Assembly (NCBI GenBank): GCA_030490835.1
Contig: CM059971.1
Span: 53,616,012 to 53,680,011, forward strand
DNA length: 64,000 bases
Reading direction: 5' to 3'
Origin: Annona cherimola
Taxonomy: Eukaryota; Streptophyta; Magnoliopsida; Magnoliales; Annonaceae
Shown: one piece after another, positions 11,084-23,072 of the stretch
How positions within the stretch are numbered: position 1 is the first letter of the stretch
Layout: each line of letters begins with the position of its first letter
Notes under the pieces: model-generated
Told to the model about the DNA's origin: nothing
Seen by the model: only the letters and a program-made list of their open reading frames with translations
Databases searched by the model: none
Translations under genes and position numbers: made by a program

Positions 11084-13010
11084 TGTGAAACCCCAACCTA
11101 TGTAGGACTTAATGGTATACATTGAACATATATATTTGATTTATATGTGATTTAAATGAATTTTGAATGATTTATAGATAATTTTATGATTTAATGATAT
11201 TTTGCAATTAGGGTTTAATTAAGAATGGTGATTAAAAATTTAATCGCCGGAGCCCAAAGTGAAAATTTGTCATGAATAATCATGTTATTTACCATGATTT
11301 AATTTATGGAGATTAAAGTGTAATTATGGAATTAAGATGAAAATGATAGAAAAGTCATAACTTGACGCCTACAAGGCGGATTTCGATGAAATTTGAAAGG
11401 TAAGCTCGCAACGATGGACCCAATCTTATGAATGGATTGGATTAAGGGAATCATGATGGGATTAGGGTGATAATTAATTATTTTTATCCCAAATCCAAAA
11501 GATAAATTCAAGTAGTCATAACTTGAGTTAAAAATGTCGGTTCGAGATAAAATTTGAAACGATGGAATAAAATTATAAAATTTATGAGATGAATGGAATG
11601 GATCAAGTTAATTATCATGAGAAGTTGCTTTCTTAGAGAGCAAGTAAAAGATTACTTAAGAGCTAAGAAAAAGGGCAATTTGGGAAAGGTGAAAATGGAA
11701 TTTACAAAAATAACCTAGGGGGTTACTTAAGCACCAAGAAAAGTAGCATATGAAAAGAAAAAAAGGGGGAGAGCAAGCTGCTGGACGTCCCAGCAGGGGG
11801 AGAAGGAGAGAGAGAAGGAGAGAGAAGAGAGGAAAAAGGAAGAAAAAAAGGATTTTCTCCAAAGGCAGCAGCTAGGGCACTTCCAACCCAGCAAGGAAGA
11901 GGAGAAAAGAGGAAGAAAAGAAGAAGGAAAAAAAGAAGGAGAAGCTCGGGAAGCTCGGGGCAAAGAATCGACAAAATCGGGTAAGTACCCGTTGAGTTAA
12001 GCCTTCCAACTTCCAAGTTTTATTCTTGCTATTTAAATCAGGGTTTTGAATCATAATAAACCTCTAAAGAAAGATTAATAACATTCTGGAATTAAGTATT
12101 GATTGAGAGTTTTGCATATGTATTCAAAAGAGATGCAAATATGGGAGAAAAACCTAGATGAAATAATGCCGAAAGCTAAAATATGGAAGAAATAGTTAAT
12201 GAATGATTTTTAGTATGAACATTTGTGGGAAGACTAATGATGTGGTCATTAAGGAACTAACCACTTTTCAGATTAAAATATTAAGCACATTGGAAACTAA
12301 AAATCTGGGAAAATCAACCCGGACAGGATTGAATGGGTGGCAGGATCAGCTGCACCAAATGATTTTTAATAATTTTTATACAAGAAATTTTGAGCTGAAA
12401 CATTTACTGGGTATATAATACATATTGAGGATCACACTACTAAAATAAAACTTAGGTTTTTATAGGTATAAATATCTTAATAAGTTACGTGATTAAGGCT
12501 GTCTGAAAAGGAGGGCTAGTGTTTAGCAGAGTACAAATACAAAAATAAATAGAAATACTAAATATTTCATGCTGAAAATATTTTTTTTGGTTAATTCATG
12601 TCTTTATTAAGGTATGTACGAATTTCAGATCAAAACTACTTGATTTGGTATTAATTCAAGATTTTGAGAATTCAGTGTGTCTGAATTTAGCAATATGGAC
12701 AGCTTAAGGAATAAATCCAGATAAATATTAAATTCCTGGTTTTTGTGATGAAATTTTATTTATAATGGGATATAAACAAGTGATTATGAGGGTTTAACCT
12801 ATTAGAGGTAAACAAGATTACCCTAAATATGATTTTTTGAAGATATGCAAAGGGATGTCCAAAGAGGGGTGCAAAGGGTACCCAAGATGTATATGGAAGT
12901 TGCTGTTTTGGAAGCAACCATTATATGGATTTATGTAGGTTGTAAAACCTAAAGAATATAAGTATTTGAAGATGATGCAAATAAATGCAATATTATTTTC
13001 ATTTATCTAG

Positions 13011-13058
13011 GCAAAGTCAAGGAGAAGAATGGAAGGAAAGGGATTATGACGATCTTAG
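13011..13058 (+). other. Candidate 48-nt internal exon in the 3' LTR
   Basis: It has the same acceptor (TTATCTAG) and donor (GTAAGC) as 5912-5959, and the same length despite scattered substitutions in the exon. Confidence 0.5.
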
Positions 13059-14893
13059 GTAAGCAAGCGAAGTTTCTAAAATGCTATTTTCTTTTTATGT
13101 GATTGATATGATTGAAATTTTTATGTTTATATTTTAATGAATGGGCAATCACAAGTTTTGAAATGATGGCTTCAAGTTTTGAAATGATGGCTTTATCAAA
13201 AGCCACAAGTTTTGGAAAATAACGACTTTAATGAAAAGTCGTAAGTTTTGGAAAAGAATGACTTTAAGGAAAAGCCTCAAGGTTTGCTTCATAAGATGCA
13301 AACAATATATTTTAAGATAAGGATTTTATCATCAGTGTTGCCGAAGATTGGCAATGCTTTATGTTAATGGAATTGAGAATTTTGCTTATGAATAAGCAAG
13401 TTCTCCATGATATATTTTCAAAGGATTTCATGTTTGATGCCGATGGTTTTAAGAATTTTCTTTAAGTAAGCAAGTTCTTTATGATGTTTTTTCAAAAGTA
13501 TTTTATAAGAAAAAGGAAATTTTGCCCTTTTTCACAAAGCAACAAATGTAAATAAGTTTTGAATTTCTCTTATGATGTTTAATGATAAATAATCATATTA
13601 TAAAAAAAACAAAGAAAAAGGAGATTTGATTTATGAAAAAGATTTATTTTGCTAGGTCTTGATAATTAAATAATAAATGATGATTTCGACATAGTTCATA
13701 TGCTTTGAAACGATATTCGAAAACTTTTGATTTCCTTTAGATAAGGAAATCTATGTTGAAAATATCTTGAAAAATGTTTATACGGATGTGTTGAAGGGAA
13801 TTTAAGGATGACCAACCTCCTATGTTGATTTTCTTAAAATGGTTTGGTTTCGGGTTACTAAAGTAGCATACAAAAGACCATGCAAGGCCCCTTTATGTAA
13901 AAATGACAAAATTGATATGTGGACAAGAAATTGATTTTATTGTAATTGAGAAGGGGTCAATACAATTGCATAACTTTTGTAAGCAAAAGGCCCTGAAATG
14001 AAAACTAAGAAAATGCTAGGAAAAATGTATGATTTATTCTTAAAAATCTAAAAAATTTGAAATTCTTATATTAAAAGTATTTTAAGGTGTGTTGTTTCAT
14101 CAAACATTTCAAATCTTTATCAAAATATTTTACCCAAAATGTTTCTAACAGAATTTAAGAAAGGTCATCCTAAAAATAGATTTCAAATGACAACTTATTA
14201 AAGTGGGTGCGCTCTCTTACAAGTTGACACAGACTGCGGTCTGTGACGTGTTTTTGAAAATGATTTTTAAAGATATAGACTTTGGTCTAAGATTTTTGTG
14301 AGTATGGATGCAGGCTGCGGTCTGTGATCCTGATTTAAAAGGACATGGTCTGCGGTCTGTGGTTCTTCAAACCAAACCGACTGCGGTCCGTCATAATAAC
14401 GTACGGTGCACTAGTACAAGGAACAGGCACATTGTAGAACATGGTTGGGATGACCGGGGCCCACTCTACATAAGGCCAAGTTGCTAAGGGATGACAGGAG
14501 TGCCAACGGCGCCCTCCCTGAGATGGGAGCAGGATAAATAAACGGTCGCCTAGCTAGCATGTTGTTAAGGATTCTCTTTCAAAAGGTAACATGATCACTT
14601 GCTAAGTGTCACTACTGGATGGGGAGAAATGTGTTTGCATACGTTTTGCTTTTCAAAAGCCCAAAGATTGGGATATAAAAGCATTTATATGAAAAATCAT
14701 CCTAAATTGGATTTTTATGAGCCATTATGTATACGTTACCCTAAAAGTAGGGTGTTTTACACAAAATGTGTAAATATTAAGAATAAAAAGAAATGGTTTT
14801 TATGCAAAAGTTTTCTTGAAAAGGATTTAAGACTTATTTGCTATAAACAAGCCCCAAGATGGGATTATGAAAAAGGGTTTATGTTGGAAAATG

Positions 14894-15360
14894 TTTTGGA
14901 TATAAGAATGTCCATTTCCAAAAGGTTTATGTGGAAAAAATGGTTGGACATGAGAATGTCCATTTCCTAAAGGGATTTATGTTGGAACATGTGTGGACAT
15001 AAAAATGTCCATTTCTAAAAGAGTTTAAGGGATAAAAGTGTTTGTGGACATATGAATTTTTATTGCCAAAAAGGCTTATGGGAAATGTATTTTAGACATA
15101 AAAATGTCCATTATCAAAGTGTTTATGTGAAAAATGTTTTAGGACATATAAACGTTCGTTTCCAACAAGGTTTACGTGGATAAATATTTTAGGACGTATA
15201 AACATCTGTTTCCAACAAGGTTTACATAGAAAAATAATTTAGGACATATGAACGTCCAGTGCCAAAATGATTTATGTGAAAAGACGTCTTTTCATGGACA
15301 TGAGAAAGTCCATTGCCAAATATGGTTTCTGTCAAGATGTTTTGGGACATAAAATGTCCC
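14894..15360 (+). repeat. Tandem GGACAT...ATGTCC hairpin repeats, 3' LTR copy
   Basis: This is the counterpart of 7776-8245, with independent substitutions in spacers and in some stems. Confidence 0.72.
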
Positions 15361-15500
15361 CTGACCAAAATGATTTATGAGAAAAATGTTTTAGGAAATG
15401 ATTTTCATGGAAGTCTTTCCCTAAAAGATAAAATACTTGCTTACTGAGTTGTCACTCACGTTTTGTTTTCCCAAACCTTAGACAGGTACCGGGAAATTCA

Positions 15501-15616
15501 AGGAGATGAAAATCCAAGCAATGAAGTAAGGCACGAGATGATGGCCACGTAGGCTATAAGGAGATGAAAATCCAAGCAATAAAGTAAGGCACGAGATGAT
15601 GGCCACGTAGGCTATA
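15501..15616 (+). repeat. 58-bp tandem duplication private to the 3' LTR
   Basis: Two nearly identical units start with AGGAGATGAAAATCCAAGCA at 15501 and 15559. The 5' LTR has one unit, so the duplication arose after insertion. Confidence 0.85.
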
Positions 15617-16003
15617 AGGAATGGAAAAGCATGAATATGCTAAGTTATGCTAATGTGTATGTGAACTTAATTAGAATTTTAAGTTCTATATGATTCAATG
15701 ATTGAATGTATGGATGTATGGATGTATATGTAATGATTTAGTCAAGGAGACTTTTATTGTAGAAAAGCATGATGAATGCTATGAGTGAAATAGAATTTGA
15801 AATTTTATTACAAGTGTATTGCCACTTGTTTGATGAATGATGTGAGATGTAAAGATATGAACAACGATGAACGAAAAAAAATTTGGACGAGATCCAATTA
15901 AAATCCCGCCGCATGGTCAGGGCAACAATCCTAATCCACATTTACCAATCTATAAGGTCTTGAGGTAAGGAAGTGACGTCTCGATTAGGGGCGCCACAAT
16001 ATT

Positions 16004-16215
16004 GCCCATCCTTCCTGCAAAAAATGAATAAACCAATTAAATGAACTAAAATGCCTAATTTATGCTAAAAATGCATAAAAACTAAATAATGCTCCTAAAA
16101 TGCAAAGCGAATGAAAATTAAGCTAAATGGATGCAAACTATGCCTAATCTCTTAGACTAACGCGCAAATATAGTCTGAAATGGGCTATGATAACTGGAAT
16201 TTTTACAAGTTATCA
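16004..16215 (-). mobile_element. Athila 3' LTR, remaining part
   Basis: This continues the LTR interrupted at 3947 and matches 31461-31670. It ends at 16215 with the terminal hairpin (TGATAACTGG pairing with CAAGTTATCA). Confidence 0.88.
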
Positions 16216-16228
16216 CACCCCCAAACTT
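16216..16228 (-). promoter_or_regulatory. Athila polypurine tract
   Basis: On the minus strand this is TTTAAGTTTGGGGGTG running up to the LTR start. Upstream is the CTCGAGGACTAGCAA leader seen in Athila-type elements. Confidence 0.8.
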
Positions 16229-17334
16229 AAATGTTGCTAGTCCTCGAGCAACACATGCAAACACAATGAATGAATGAATGAATATGGACCCTATCAACTA
16301 AACTTGCTTCCCATTATGCTTCGATCAATCCATTTATCTGTTGAAAAATCATCCATCACACAAAACAAGGCATGCATTTTCATTCTCAAACCAAGTTACA
16401 TGTGGGTGACAAAATTTCCTAGTACATGGTCATAATTCAACATGTTAATGTTCCACTTGATCAGAAAACTGGTTAGAAAATCAATGAAAGCAGGCAAACC
16501 AAGGTTTAAGCTGAACTAACTGGTCAAAGAGAATAGTAATCTTTCACTGGATTCAAGTTGTGTCCAACTGCACATTTTTTTTCCTCCCCAAACTTATTGT
16601 AAAATTCTCCTCACCATATTTCAAGATATCTGGAGATCTCATTTATTTATTTTTTAGCTCCCCTCACCATATTTTAGGGTATCTAGGGAGAATTTTAATT
16701 TTAAAGTATTATTAATGTGATTTTCCTTTGCTTTTTTACGCGAACCTTGCCATTTGTTGATGTCAAGTCCCGGTTACTCAACTTAGGTCAATCACCCTCT
16801 TTTTATTGTTCTGATGCCTTGTTAGGGGTACTGAACATGCCTGTGTAATTTTTGTGAAATATTACCATTTCTGAACCCATTAATTCCCTTAAAGTACTTG
16901 GTCAGCATTCATCTAATTCAATTTTCATCATCTCAGTCTGAAAGATTGACATATAATTGAATTAGCACAATGTACTATCAATTTCTTTTAATTCTTTCAC
17001 CTGTCATTTGCAACTTGCTTTAATACAAGGTCCTTAATTTGAATTGCCCATTTTTCATTTATTCAATTTCAAGTCAACATTATTCACAACCTTGCATATT
17101 TTCAATTAGATGGATTGAACAAAGATAACTTTCATTGCTGGAATTGACATAATATGCAATGTAAACAAAACATGAAAAACAAACCTATGGTTGAGAATTA
17201 TACACCCCCCCAAACTTGAGAGATGCATTGTCCTCAATACATGATGACCTAAGATTACCTAATAAAGAAATACAAAGTAAAATAAAGCAAAAATAAATAA
17301 AATAATAAAAAAATGGAAGGGATCGGGACTCCCT
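16229..17334 (-). mobile_element. Athila 3' untranslated region
   Basis: This region is non-coding. It contains a short AATG microsatellite near 16265-16282 and a duplicated TCTCCTCACCATATTT segment around 16610-16680. I see no conserved ORF. Confidence 0.6.
17203..17216 (-). promoter_or_regulatory. Second polypurine-like tract inside the Athila element
   Basis: The minus-strand reading is CAAGTTTGGGGGGGTGTA. It is preceded by TTGAGGACAATGCATCTC, the same order as the true tract at 16216-16228, about 990 bp away. Confidence 0.6.
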
Positions 17335-18410
17335 CAAGAATCAGACTCAGTGGCGTCCACGTCCTCGCTGTCGCTGCGTTGTGGCTGGGATTGCTGCCCG
17401 AAGCAGGCTCAGAACTCCCGGGCCGTCGATGGGAAAGGCGGGAGAGTCGAGGTGTCGATCTGACGATCCTCCGCAATCTGGCGTTGGTAGGCCTCCATCG
17501 CCCTGTCGAACTAACGTATATACCTGGCTTGGGACGCTACTGAGTTCTCTATGTTGGTCAGTCGATCGGCCATGGATAGCGGCTGAGAGGAAGGTCCCGC
17601 TCATGGAGCTGGTCTGGGGCGCGTCGTGGCAGTGCAGACCCGGGTAGGGATGCAGTAGGAGAGGTCGTCTATGATCGCCTGGCAGTTCAGGACCTCCTCT
17701 GTCGGCTCCCATCTAACTTCTGCCTGCTTATAGAGCCCAGTAATGAGTGATGGGAAGTAGTAGCTACCCCAGGGTGTGGTCACACAGGCGCAGATCTGGT
17801 GGTAGATCAGCCTGCCCACATCAATCAATATGCCGCTGTATATGGCATGAAGTAGGAGCGCCCTGTCCATCGTCACCTCACTGACGTGAGTCGATGGCAT
17901 CATCCGGGTTGATATGAAGTGGAACAGCATCCTCCCATGGTAAGTTGCTCGCCTGTCAACTTCCATACCGGTGGCCTGTCGCAAAACTGGCATGTAATGG
18001 AGTTGACGTCTCAGTCTTCTCCCTCCAGAAAAGCATCGTATTCATCAGGGTGATCGAAAGAACACAACCCGTAGTAGGAGTTGATCGCCTCAGCATGGAA
18101 TGGGACGACCTTGCCCCGAACTTTGACTCGCCCCCGCTCACGCTCCACCGCATTAGCATAGAATTCTTTGACAACTGGTGTGAAAGCAGGCTGAGGCTGC
18201 GCCAAGAACTTCTGCCAGCCCCGGGTATTTAGGTTGAGGAGCGGAGCATCGGAGAATGCATCGATCTTGATTCCCCTCTCCGGAATCAGGTGTCGCTTCT
18301 GTAGCGAGTCCGTGTACCGCTTGAACGCCTGAGCGGAAACGAACCTGTTGTTGTCAAATTCCACCGACTCCTAAATTTTCTTCCTCTTGGCAGATGACGA
18401 GGAAGCCATA
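17335..18410 (-). pseudogene. Late ORF with putative plant transposon domain, broken
   Basis: Translation begins at the minus-strand ATG at 18408-18410 (MASSSSAKRKKI), hits a stop at codon 13, and reads on through NNRFVSAQAFKRY and VRGKVVPFHAEAINSYYGL to a second stop near 18011. A frameshift then leads into a frame containing THVSEVTMDRALLLHAI and SYYFPSLITGLYK, ending near 17601. A third frame carries remnants such as RLTNIENSVASQARYIR and AMEAYQRQIAEDRQ down to about 17335. These motifs fit the putative plant transposon protein family found downstream of pol in Athila-type elements, sometimes called env-like. There is no signal peptide or membrane segment, so an envelope role is not supported. 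At least two stops and two frameshifts make it non-functional. Confidence 0.75.
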
Positions 18411-19330
18411 TCTCTAACAGATAATCGTCTCAAACAACCTCACAAGCAAAAGTACAAAACGAACCACGCAAGCCAACCTCCAAAAATTGCAAGCAAAGCC
18501 CCAATCCACCGATCAATCACCAAAACTATCCAGTCCAATCCAATCCTCCACCCAAACAATCACCAAGTAATTGCAAATCAATGAAAATGCCTCAAAGATG
18601 AAGAGATTTACCCCCGGGAGCTTGTCAGTTGAAAAGGTGAAAAGGCGTTGTTTCTACACTGTCTCCGGGGCGCAGTGGGGTGGCGCCTAGGCACTGCTCT
18701 GCTGACAGCGCTGTCCGGCGCCGGTCGGAAGAAAGGATGATGATAGGGCTTGAAATGGAGCCCAAATGAAGGGGAAAATGATGAGAAACCAAGTGTAGGG
18801 GTGGGACTTAGGATTTGGTGATGAAAAATTGGATTTTTGTCTGGATTTGAATGGATCTAGGAAAAGGGGAAAAGTTAGAAAATGGAATGGATGGATGATT
18901 GCTTGATGAAATGGGGTTGGATTTGAGTTGAAATGGCTTGGAATCAAGGGGAAACAAGTTGGAAATGAGAAAAGCGGGAAAAAGTGGCGTTGGGGTGTGG
19001 GGTTAAGGTTTAGAGCCCTAACTCGCGCCTTATAAAGCCGTCCGGGTCGCGCTGTCCATGATCGGCGCCAGGGCGCCAGTTCATCACTCTGTGTTCTTCG
19101 GGATCTTCATCACGGCGTCGGGGTGCCCCAGTGCGGCGCCTAGGCGCCGATGTTCTTCAGCAATATTTTGAACATTTTGCACCCAACTGCTTCCAAGCAT
19201 GATCTTTGTGAAATTGAGCTCCAAGTCATTTTCTTAAAAAAAATTAAAATAAAAACAAAAACAAAAACACAAATCAAAATGAAAATGAGTAATGGGTTGC
19301 CTCCCATTCAGCGCTAAGTTTAACATCCTC
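18411..19330 (-). mobile_element. Leader of the late ORF with LTR-like promoter block
   Basis: This non-coding stretch lies upstream of the late ORF. It holds GGCGCC-type palindromes near 18682, 19064 and 19135, a TATA-like site at 19031-19037, and a possible donor (minus GGGGGTAAATCT) near 18608-18616. The right end (about 19290-19310, TGGGTTGCCTCCCATTCAGC) resembles the spacer seen after pol in other Athila-type elements, so the pol deletion ends close to here. Confidence 0.6.
19031..19148 (-). promoter_or_regulatory. Internal promoter candidate: TATA plus two GGCGCC palindromes
   Basis: Minus-strand GGCTTTATAAGGC is preceded by palindromes at 19064-19077 and 19135-19148, 71 bp apart. This copies the TATA and palindrome spacing of the Athila LTRs and points towards the late ORF. 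Confidence 0.5.
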
Positions 19331-19952
19331 AGCCCGACGTTCCCGCTGTTCAATTTTCTTTCAGTTCCACCGCCTCAAACTTCCTTCTATTCGGACTGCA
19401 CCATGGAAGTTCAGATCTCATCTTAGCCCCTCAAGTGGATCAGTTAGCCTCTTCTCCTGAATTTCATAAAGACTATACAGGAGTTTGTCATGGTTTTGAA
19501 TTGATAATGGCTCCATGGTTTTGCATTGATCCATTGAGTCATGTCGAGTCTGAATTTTTGGCAGATGGAATAGAGGCATTTGGATATGATAATGTTTAGT
19601 TTTCTCAACTGTATCCCCCTTTATTCCCTCATTGACTTTTTCTTCCATTTTTTGACTTTCCATCGGCTCGCCCAATTGTTCAAACATGATATAATGAGCG
19701 AATCATTCTTCTATATAAGCAGTTAACTCACAGTCCTTATTAAATGCAGTTTCCTTTGAGTCCTCCTCAATACCAGTCGAAGAAGATTCTTGAACCTCTG
19801 AATTGACCATATCAATCATAAAACAATCCTCTGAATCATTCGGGCGCTGCATCACCTTGAGCACATTGAATGTGACTTGTTCATTTTGTACTTGCACAGT
19901 TAATTTTTCGACTCGTACATTAATTATTACATGGCCTGTTGCAAGGAAAGGT
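19331..19952 (-). pseudogene. Athila protease C-terminal part and linker
   Basis: The minus-strand reading from 19952 continues the protease broken at 23073: residues after the ILGRP motif include VQVQNEQVTFNVLKVMQRP. An acidic linker rich in E, D and S follows, a stop near 19703, then a further frame to 19418. Reverse transcriptase would normally follow. Instead the sequence runs into the spacer at about 19330, so pol is missing. Confidence 0.7.
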
Positions 19953-22900
19953 TGTGGCGCCCAAAACCGAGGTGTCCACAGAGTCCTTACTCCGGGATCT
20001 TGTCGATTGGTAAATGTGAATCAGGATTGTTGCCCTGATCTCACAGCGGGTTCTTAATTGGATCTCGTCCAATTTTTTTTCTTTTCATTCGTCACTTAAG
20101 CATACACTTTATTCATAATGGACTTATCCATATCATCATAAATCATCAATTTCTCATATTATTCATAACTTCATAATTTCATACAACCTATGTCCTTTTT
20201 CATCATATCCCATTAGGGAATCTATTCATACAAAAATCTACTAACCTTTGTAGATTTATCTTTTTCTTTAGCAACACATGCCCTTCATCTCTTGGCTTTC
20301 CCTACACCTGTCTGAGGTTGGAAAAGCAAAACATGAGTCTAAACTCAATAAGCAAGCATTTTTCTTTCATTTAAATGCATTTCTCTCCATTTGATAGAAG
20401 ACACTTATAAGTGATCAACTACCAATGGAATAGAAACCTTTTTGTAAACCATTCTTGGAAATCATTCATCTAAACCATTCGTAAATGCATTTCTCTCCAT
20501 TCGATAGAAGACACTTACCAAGTGATCAACTATCAAATGCATAGAAACTTTTTCGTAAATATTGGATGTGCAAATGCTTCCTTTCCATTCCTGACATAAA
20601 CCTTCGTGTGCGGGTACGCTAGCCCAGTGAACATCGCACATAGCATGGTCCAATACGCCGACTTTCTCCGACTTGGCCTCATCAAGGGGAACCTCTCTTC
20701 CTCTTGACGCCTACATAGTCTCCTACGTGCATGACTTTTGATTTCCTCGGCATTATATACCTTTTACACTAGGTGACTTGTCATTCTCATGTAGAGAATT
20801 ATTTGCACCATCCCTTAAAAACATCATTTCAAATCCATGCTTTCCTTTTCAATCCATGTATGAAAATGCAATGCATTTATTTACACATAACATTCCTTTG
20901 CCTCCACCTGTGGGGAGGATGCCGTTGGCACACAGCCCATATGACTCGCAATAGTGAAGGGGGACCCTCTGATCCGCTTTCTACCTCCACCAAAGTCTCT
21001 TCATTATACATCATACATGTGCACATGTCCATGAACATCACATGATATCAATATGCCGACATGACTTTTCAGAAAAACTCATAAACATTCATCATTTCAA
21101 AACATTATAGGAATGACCACCCTTAAACACGTTTCATAAATACTTGAGAGTAAAACATATTTTCAAAAGGGTACCCTTAAACACGTTTCATAAATACTTG
21201 AGAGTAAAACATATTTTCAAAAGGGTTTGTTTGTTTACAACGAAGCAAGAAAATCACATTTCTAAAGTTGTGCTTGCTTACCTCTTCAGTCTATGTCCTC
21301 CACCTTTTCCTATACAAGGAAAAATGATATTTTATCTATATCATTCCATGTCTTAGATTGCTTCCCATGCATCATTCATTACCTCTTTTCTATAGAGGTT
21401 AATTTTCTAAAGATATTTGGTCATTACCTCCTTATATGGATTTTTTTATCCATAAATTCCTTTAAAAATTCCATCCATATATCCTCATAAAATATAAAAA
21501 TAAATCTCAATTTTTCCCAAAATCACATTCTTCACTGTTCATAGTACTGTAGCAGATTACAGTCCATCATCAATGTTCACGATCACTGTTCATGGGGTAC
21601 TGTTCACTCGAGGTTACTGTTCACAGCAACGTGGGTTACTGTTCATGGTTTCCAAAAATTGACATTTTTTTTCAAAAATAAAAAATATCATGACATAGCT
21701 TATGTCTAGTATATCATGAAAAAATTCATGAATTATGAATTTATCATCATTAACTTAGCCAAATAAATCATTTTTCTCCATATACTAAAAATCAACATAA
21801 TTTTACTTAAGCATAATCTTTAAATCCAAAAATCATGAGATTAATATATATCATCATTCCAATATCATAATTATCATAAACATTCATCCCAAATCATCAT
21901 TTATCAATATTGGAGCATTATTTAAATATATCATATGCTATCTTCCCGAATGCTCTATCTTTGCTCTAAATTTTTTATGTTTTGTCATAATTCTAACTAA
22001 GCATTATAACTATACTTATTTTCTCATGCTTAGGCATTATCTAAGTATGATTTTACCTTATCTAACATCCAAAATAAGTTTGAGGAGAATTCACTTACCT
22101 CAAGTTAAGATATGCACCTTCTTTCTCCTCTTTCTCTCTCCTCTCCTTCTCTCCTTGCTTCTCTTGGCTTAAAACGTGGGTGGTGGTGGGAAAATGAGCT
22201 CTTGCTCAAGCTTGGGAGCTGGGATGTGTGCCTTGGATGTCCACCCCTTGGCCCCTATTTATATTTTTTGATTTTTCATGAAATTGTAATTTACCCCCTT
22301 GCTTGAGGTATTAAATTGTAAATAGATTTTTTTCTAATTTCAAAAAGGTGCATGGAGCCATGTGCAGCCACCCTATAGCAGCTCCAGCCCCCCTATGGCA
22401 GACCTATTTTTATTTATTATTTATTATTTATAAAATTAATTAATTTAAGCTAATTAAATCCTAGCCCTTGATTTATGATGATGATGAATGTGGACCATTG
22501 ATTTTGGTCAAGGATCCCAACCATCCCCTGTTGTAGCTCTGATTTTTATTAATTATTTTTATTTTTAATTATTTAAATTTAATAAAAAGTCAAATTTATA
22601 ATTAATGAAAAGTAGAGCTACTTTTTGATCTCCAAATGACATTTCATCTTGACCTTCGATTCATGATTTTGTATCAAATCTTAAAACATTCATCATGATC
22701 GTCATAATATTTTGGTCATCCATAAAAAATTTCATCTCAATCCGACGTCCGGATTGCAAGTTATGAATTTTTCTTCAATTTTTCACTAAAATCTGAAATT
22801 CTATTAAAATATCAAAAAGTATTGCTATTTCTTCTTGTAGTGATTAAATCTCCCTTTTTGTCATTTTGTGATTAGGTTAATCTACGTGATTAACTCTTAG

Positions 22901-23072
22901 TCACCTCGGTTACTATTCATGTGCACTATTCACGTGGTTTAATCTCACAATTGCATTTATTTAACCTCTAATACACATGTTTTCATATTCATGAATATAT
23001 ATTTCATTAATATATTACCTAGGGTTTACAACCCTAGGGTTTTATACACGTGTCTAAGATCGGGGTTTCACA
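19953..23072 (-). mobile_element. Solo long LTR, 3120 bp, inside the protease gene
   Basis: It reads TGTGAAACCCCGATC to GGGCGCCACA on the minus strand, flanked by AAGGT at 19948-19952 and 23073-23077. There is no internal region or second LTR. A minus-strand TATA (near 22256-22264) is followed by a donor near 22096-22102 and a short candidate exon (21282-21309) between TATAG and GTAAGC. A block of ACTGTTCA repeats lies at about 21530-21650. It is a close relative, in opposite orientation, of 24144-27128. Confidence 0.92.
21120..21227 (-). repeat. 54-bp tandem duplication inside the solo LTR
   Basis: Two identical or near-identical units begin with CCCTTAAACACGTTTCATAA at 21120 and 21174. The sister LTR at 24144-27128 has one unit near 26000-26040. 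Confidence 0.85.

Larger units (their letters stand above)
3948..15998 (+). mobile_element. Complete non-coding element with 4.9-kb LTRs (LARD-like)
   Basis: Direct repeats of 4872 bp (3948-8819) and 4915 bp (11084-15998) enclose 2264 bp. A perfect 5-bp duplication ATATT lies at 3943-3947 and 15999-16003. A primer binding site follows the left LTR and a polypurine tract precedes the right one. The uninterrupted site exists in the partner LTR of the Athila element at about 31441-31460, which confirms the insertion point. There is no usable protein-coding sequence, only a decayed gag start. The plan of two huge LTRs and a short non-coding middle matches the class known as large retrotransposon derivatives. 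By eye the two LTRs differ at only a few percent at their starts, so this insertion is younger than its Athila host. Confidence 0.93.
11084..15998 (+). mobile_element. 3' LTR of the LARD-like element
   Basis: It is collinear with 3948-8819 throughout, including the donor (GT at 11981), the 48-nt candidate exon (13011-13058) and the third acceptor (exon from 15486). It lacks about 40 bp near 11263 that the 5' copy has. It carries a private 58-bp tandem duplication near its end. Confidence 0.92.

Noticed and set aside
14599..14970. Plus-strand ORF of 123 codons in the 3' LTR of the LARD-like element
   Set aside because: The same region of the 5' LTR (7480-7850) is closed by stops, and the reading crosses the hairpin repeats. 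It is chance.
17255..17647. Overlapping ORFs on both strands around the end of the late Athila ORF
   Set aside because: Only the minus-strand frame carrying RLTNIENSVASQARYIR-type sequence fits the family; the rest are shadows of a GC-richer old coding region.
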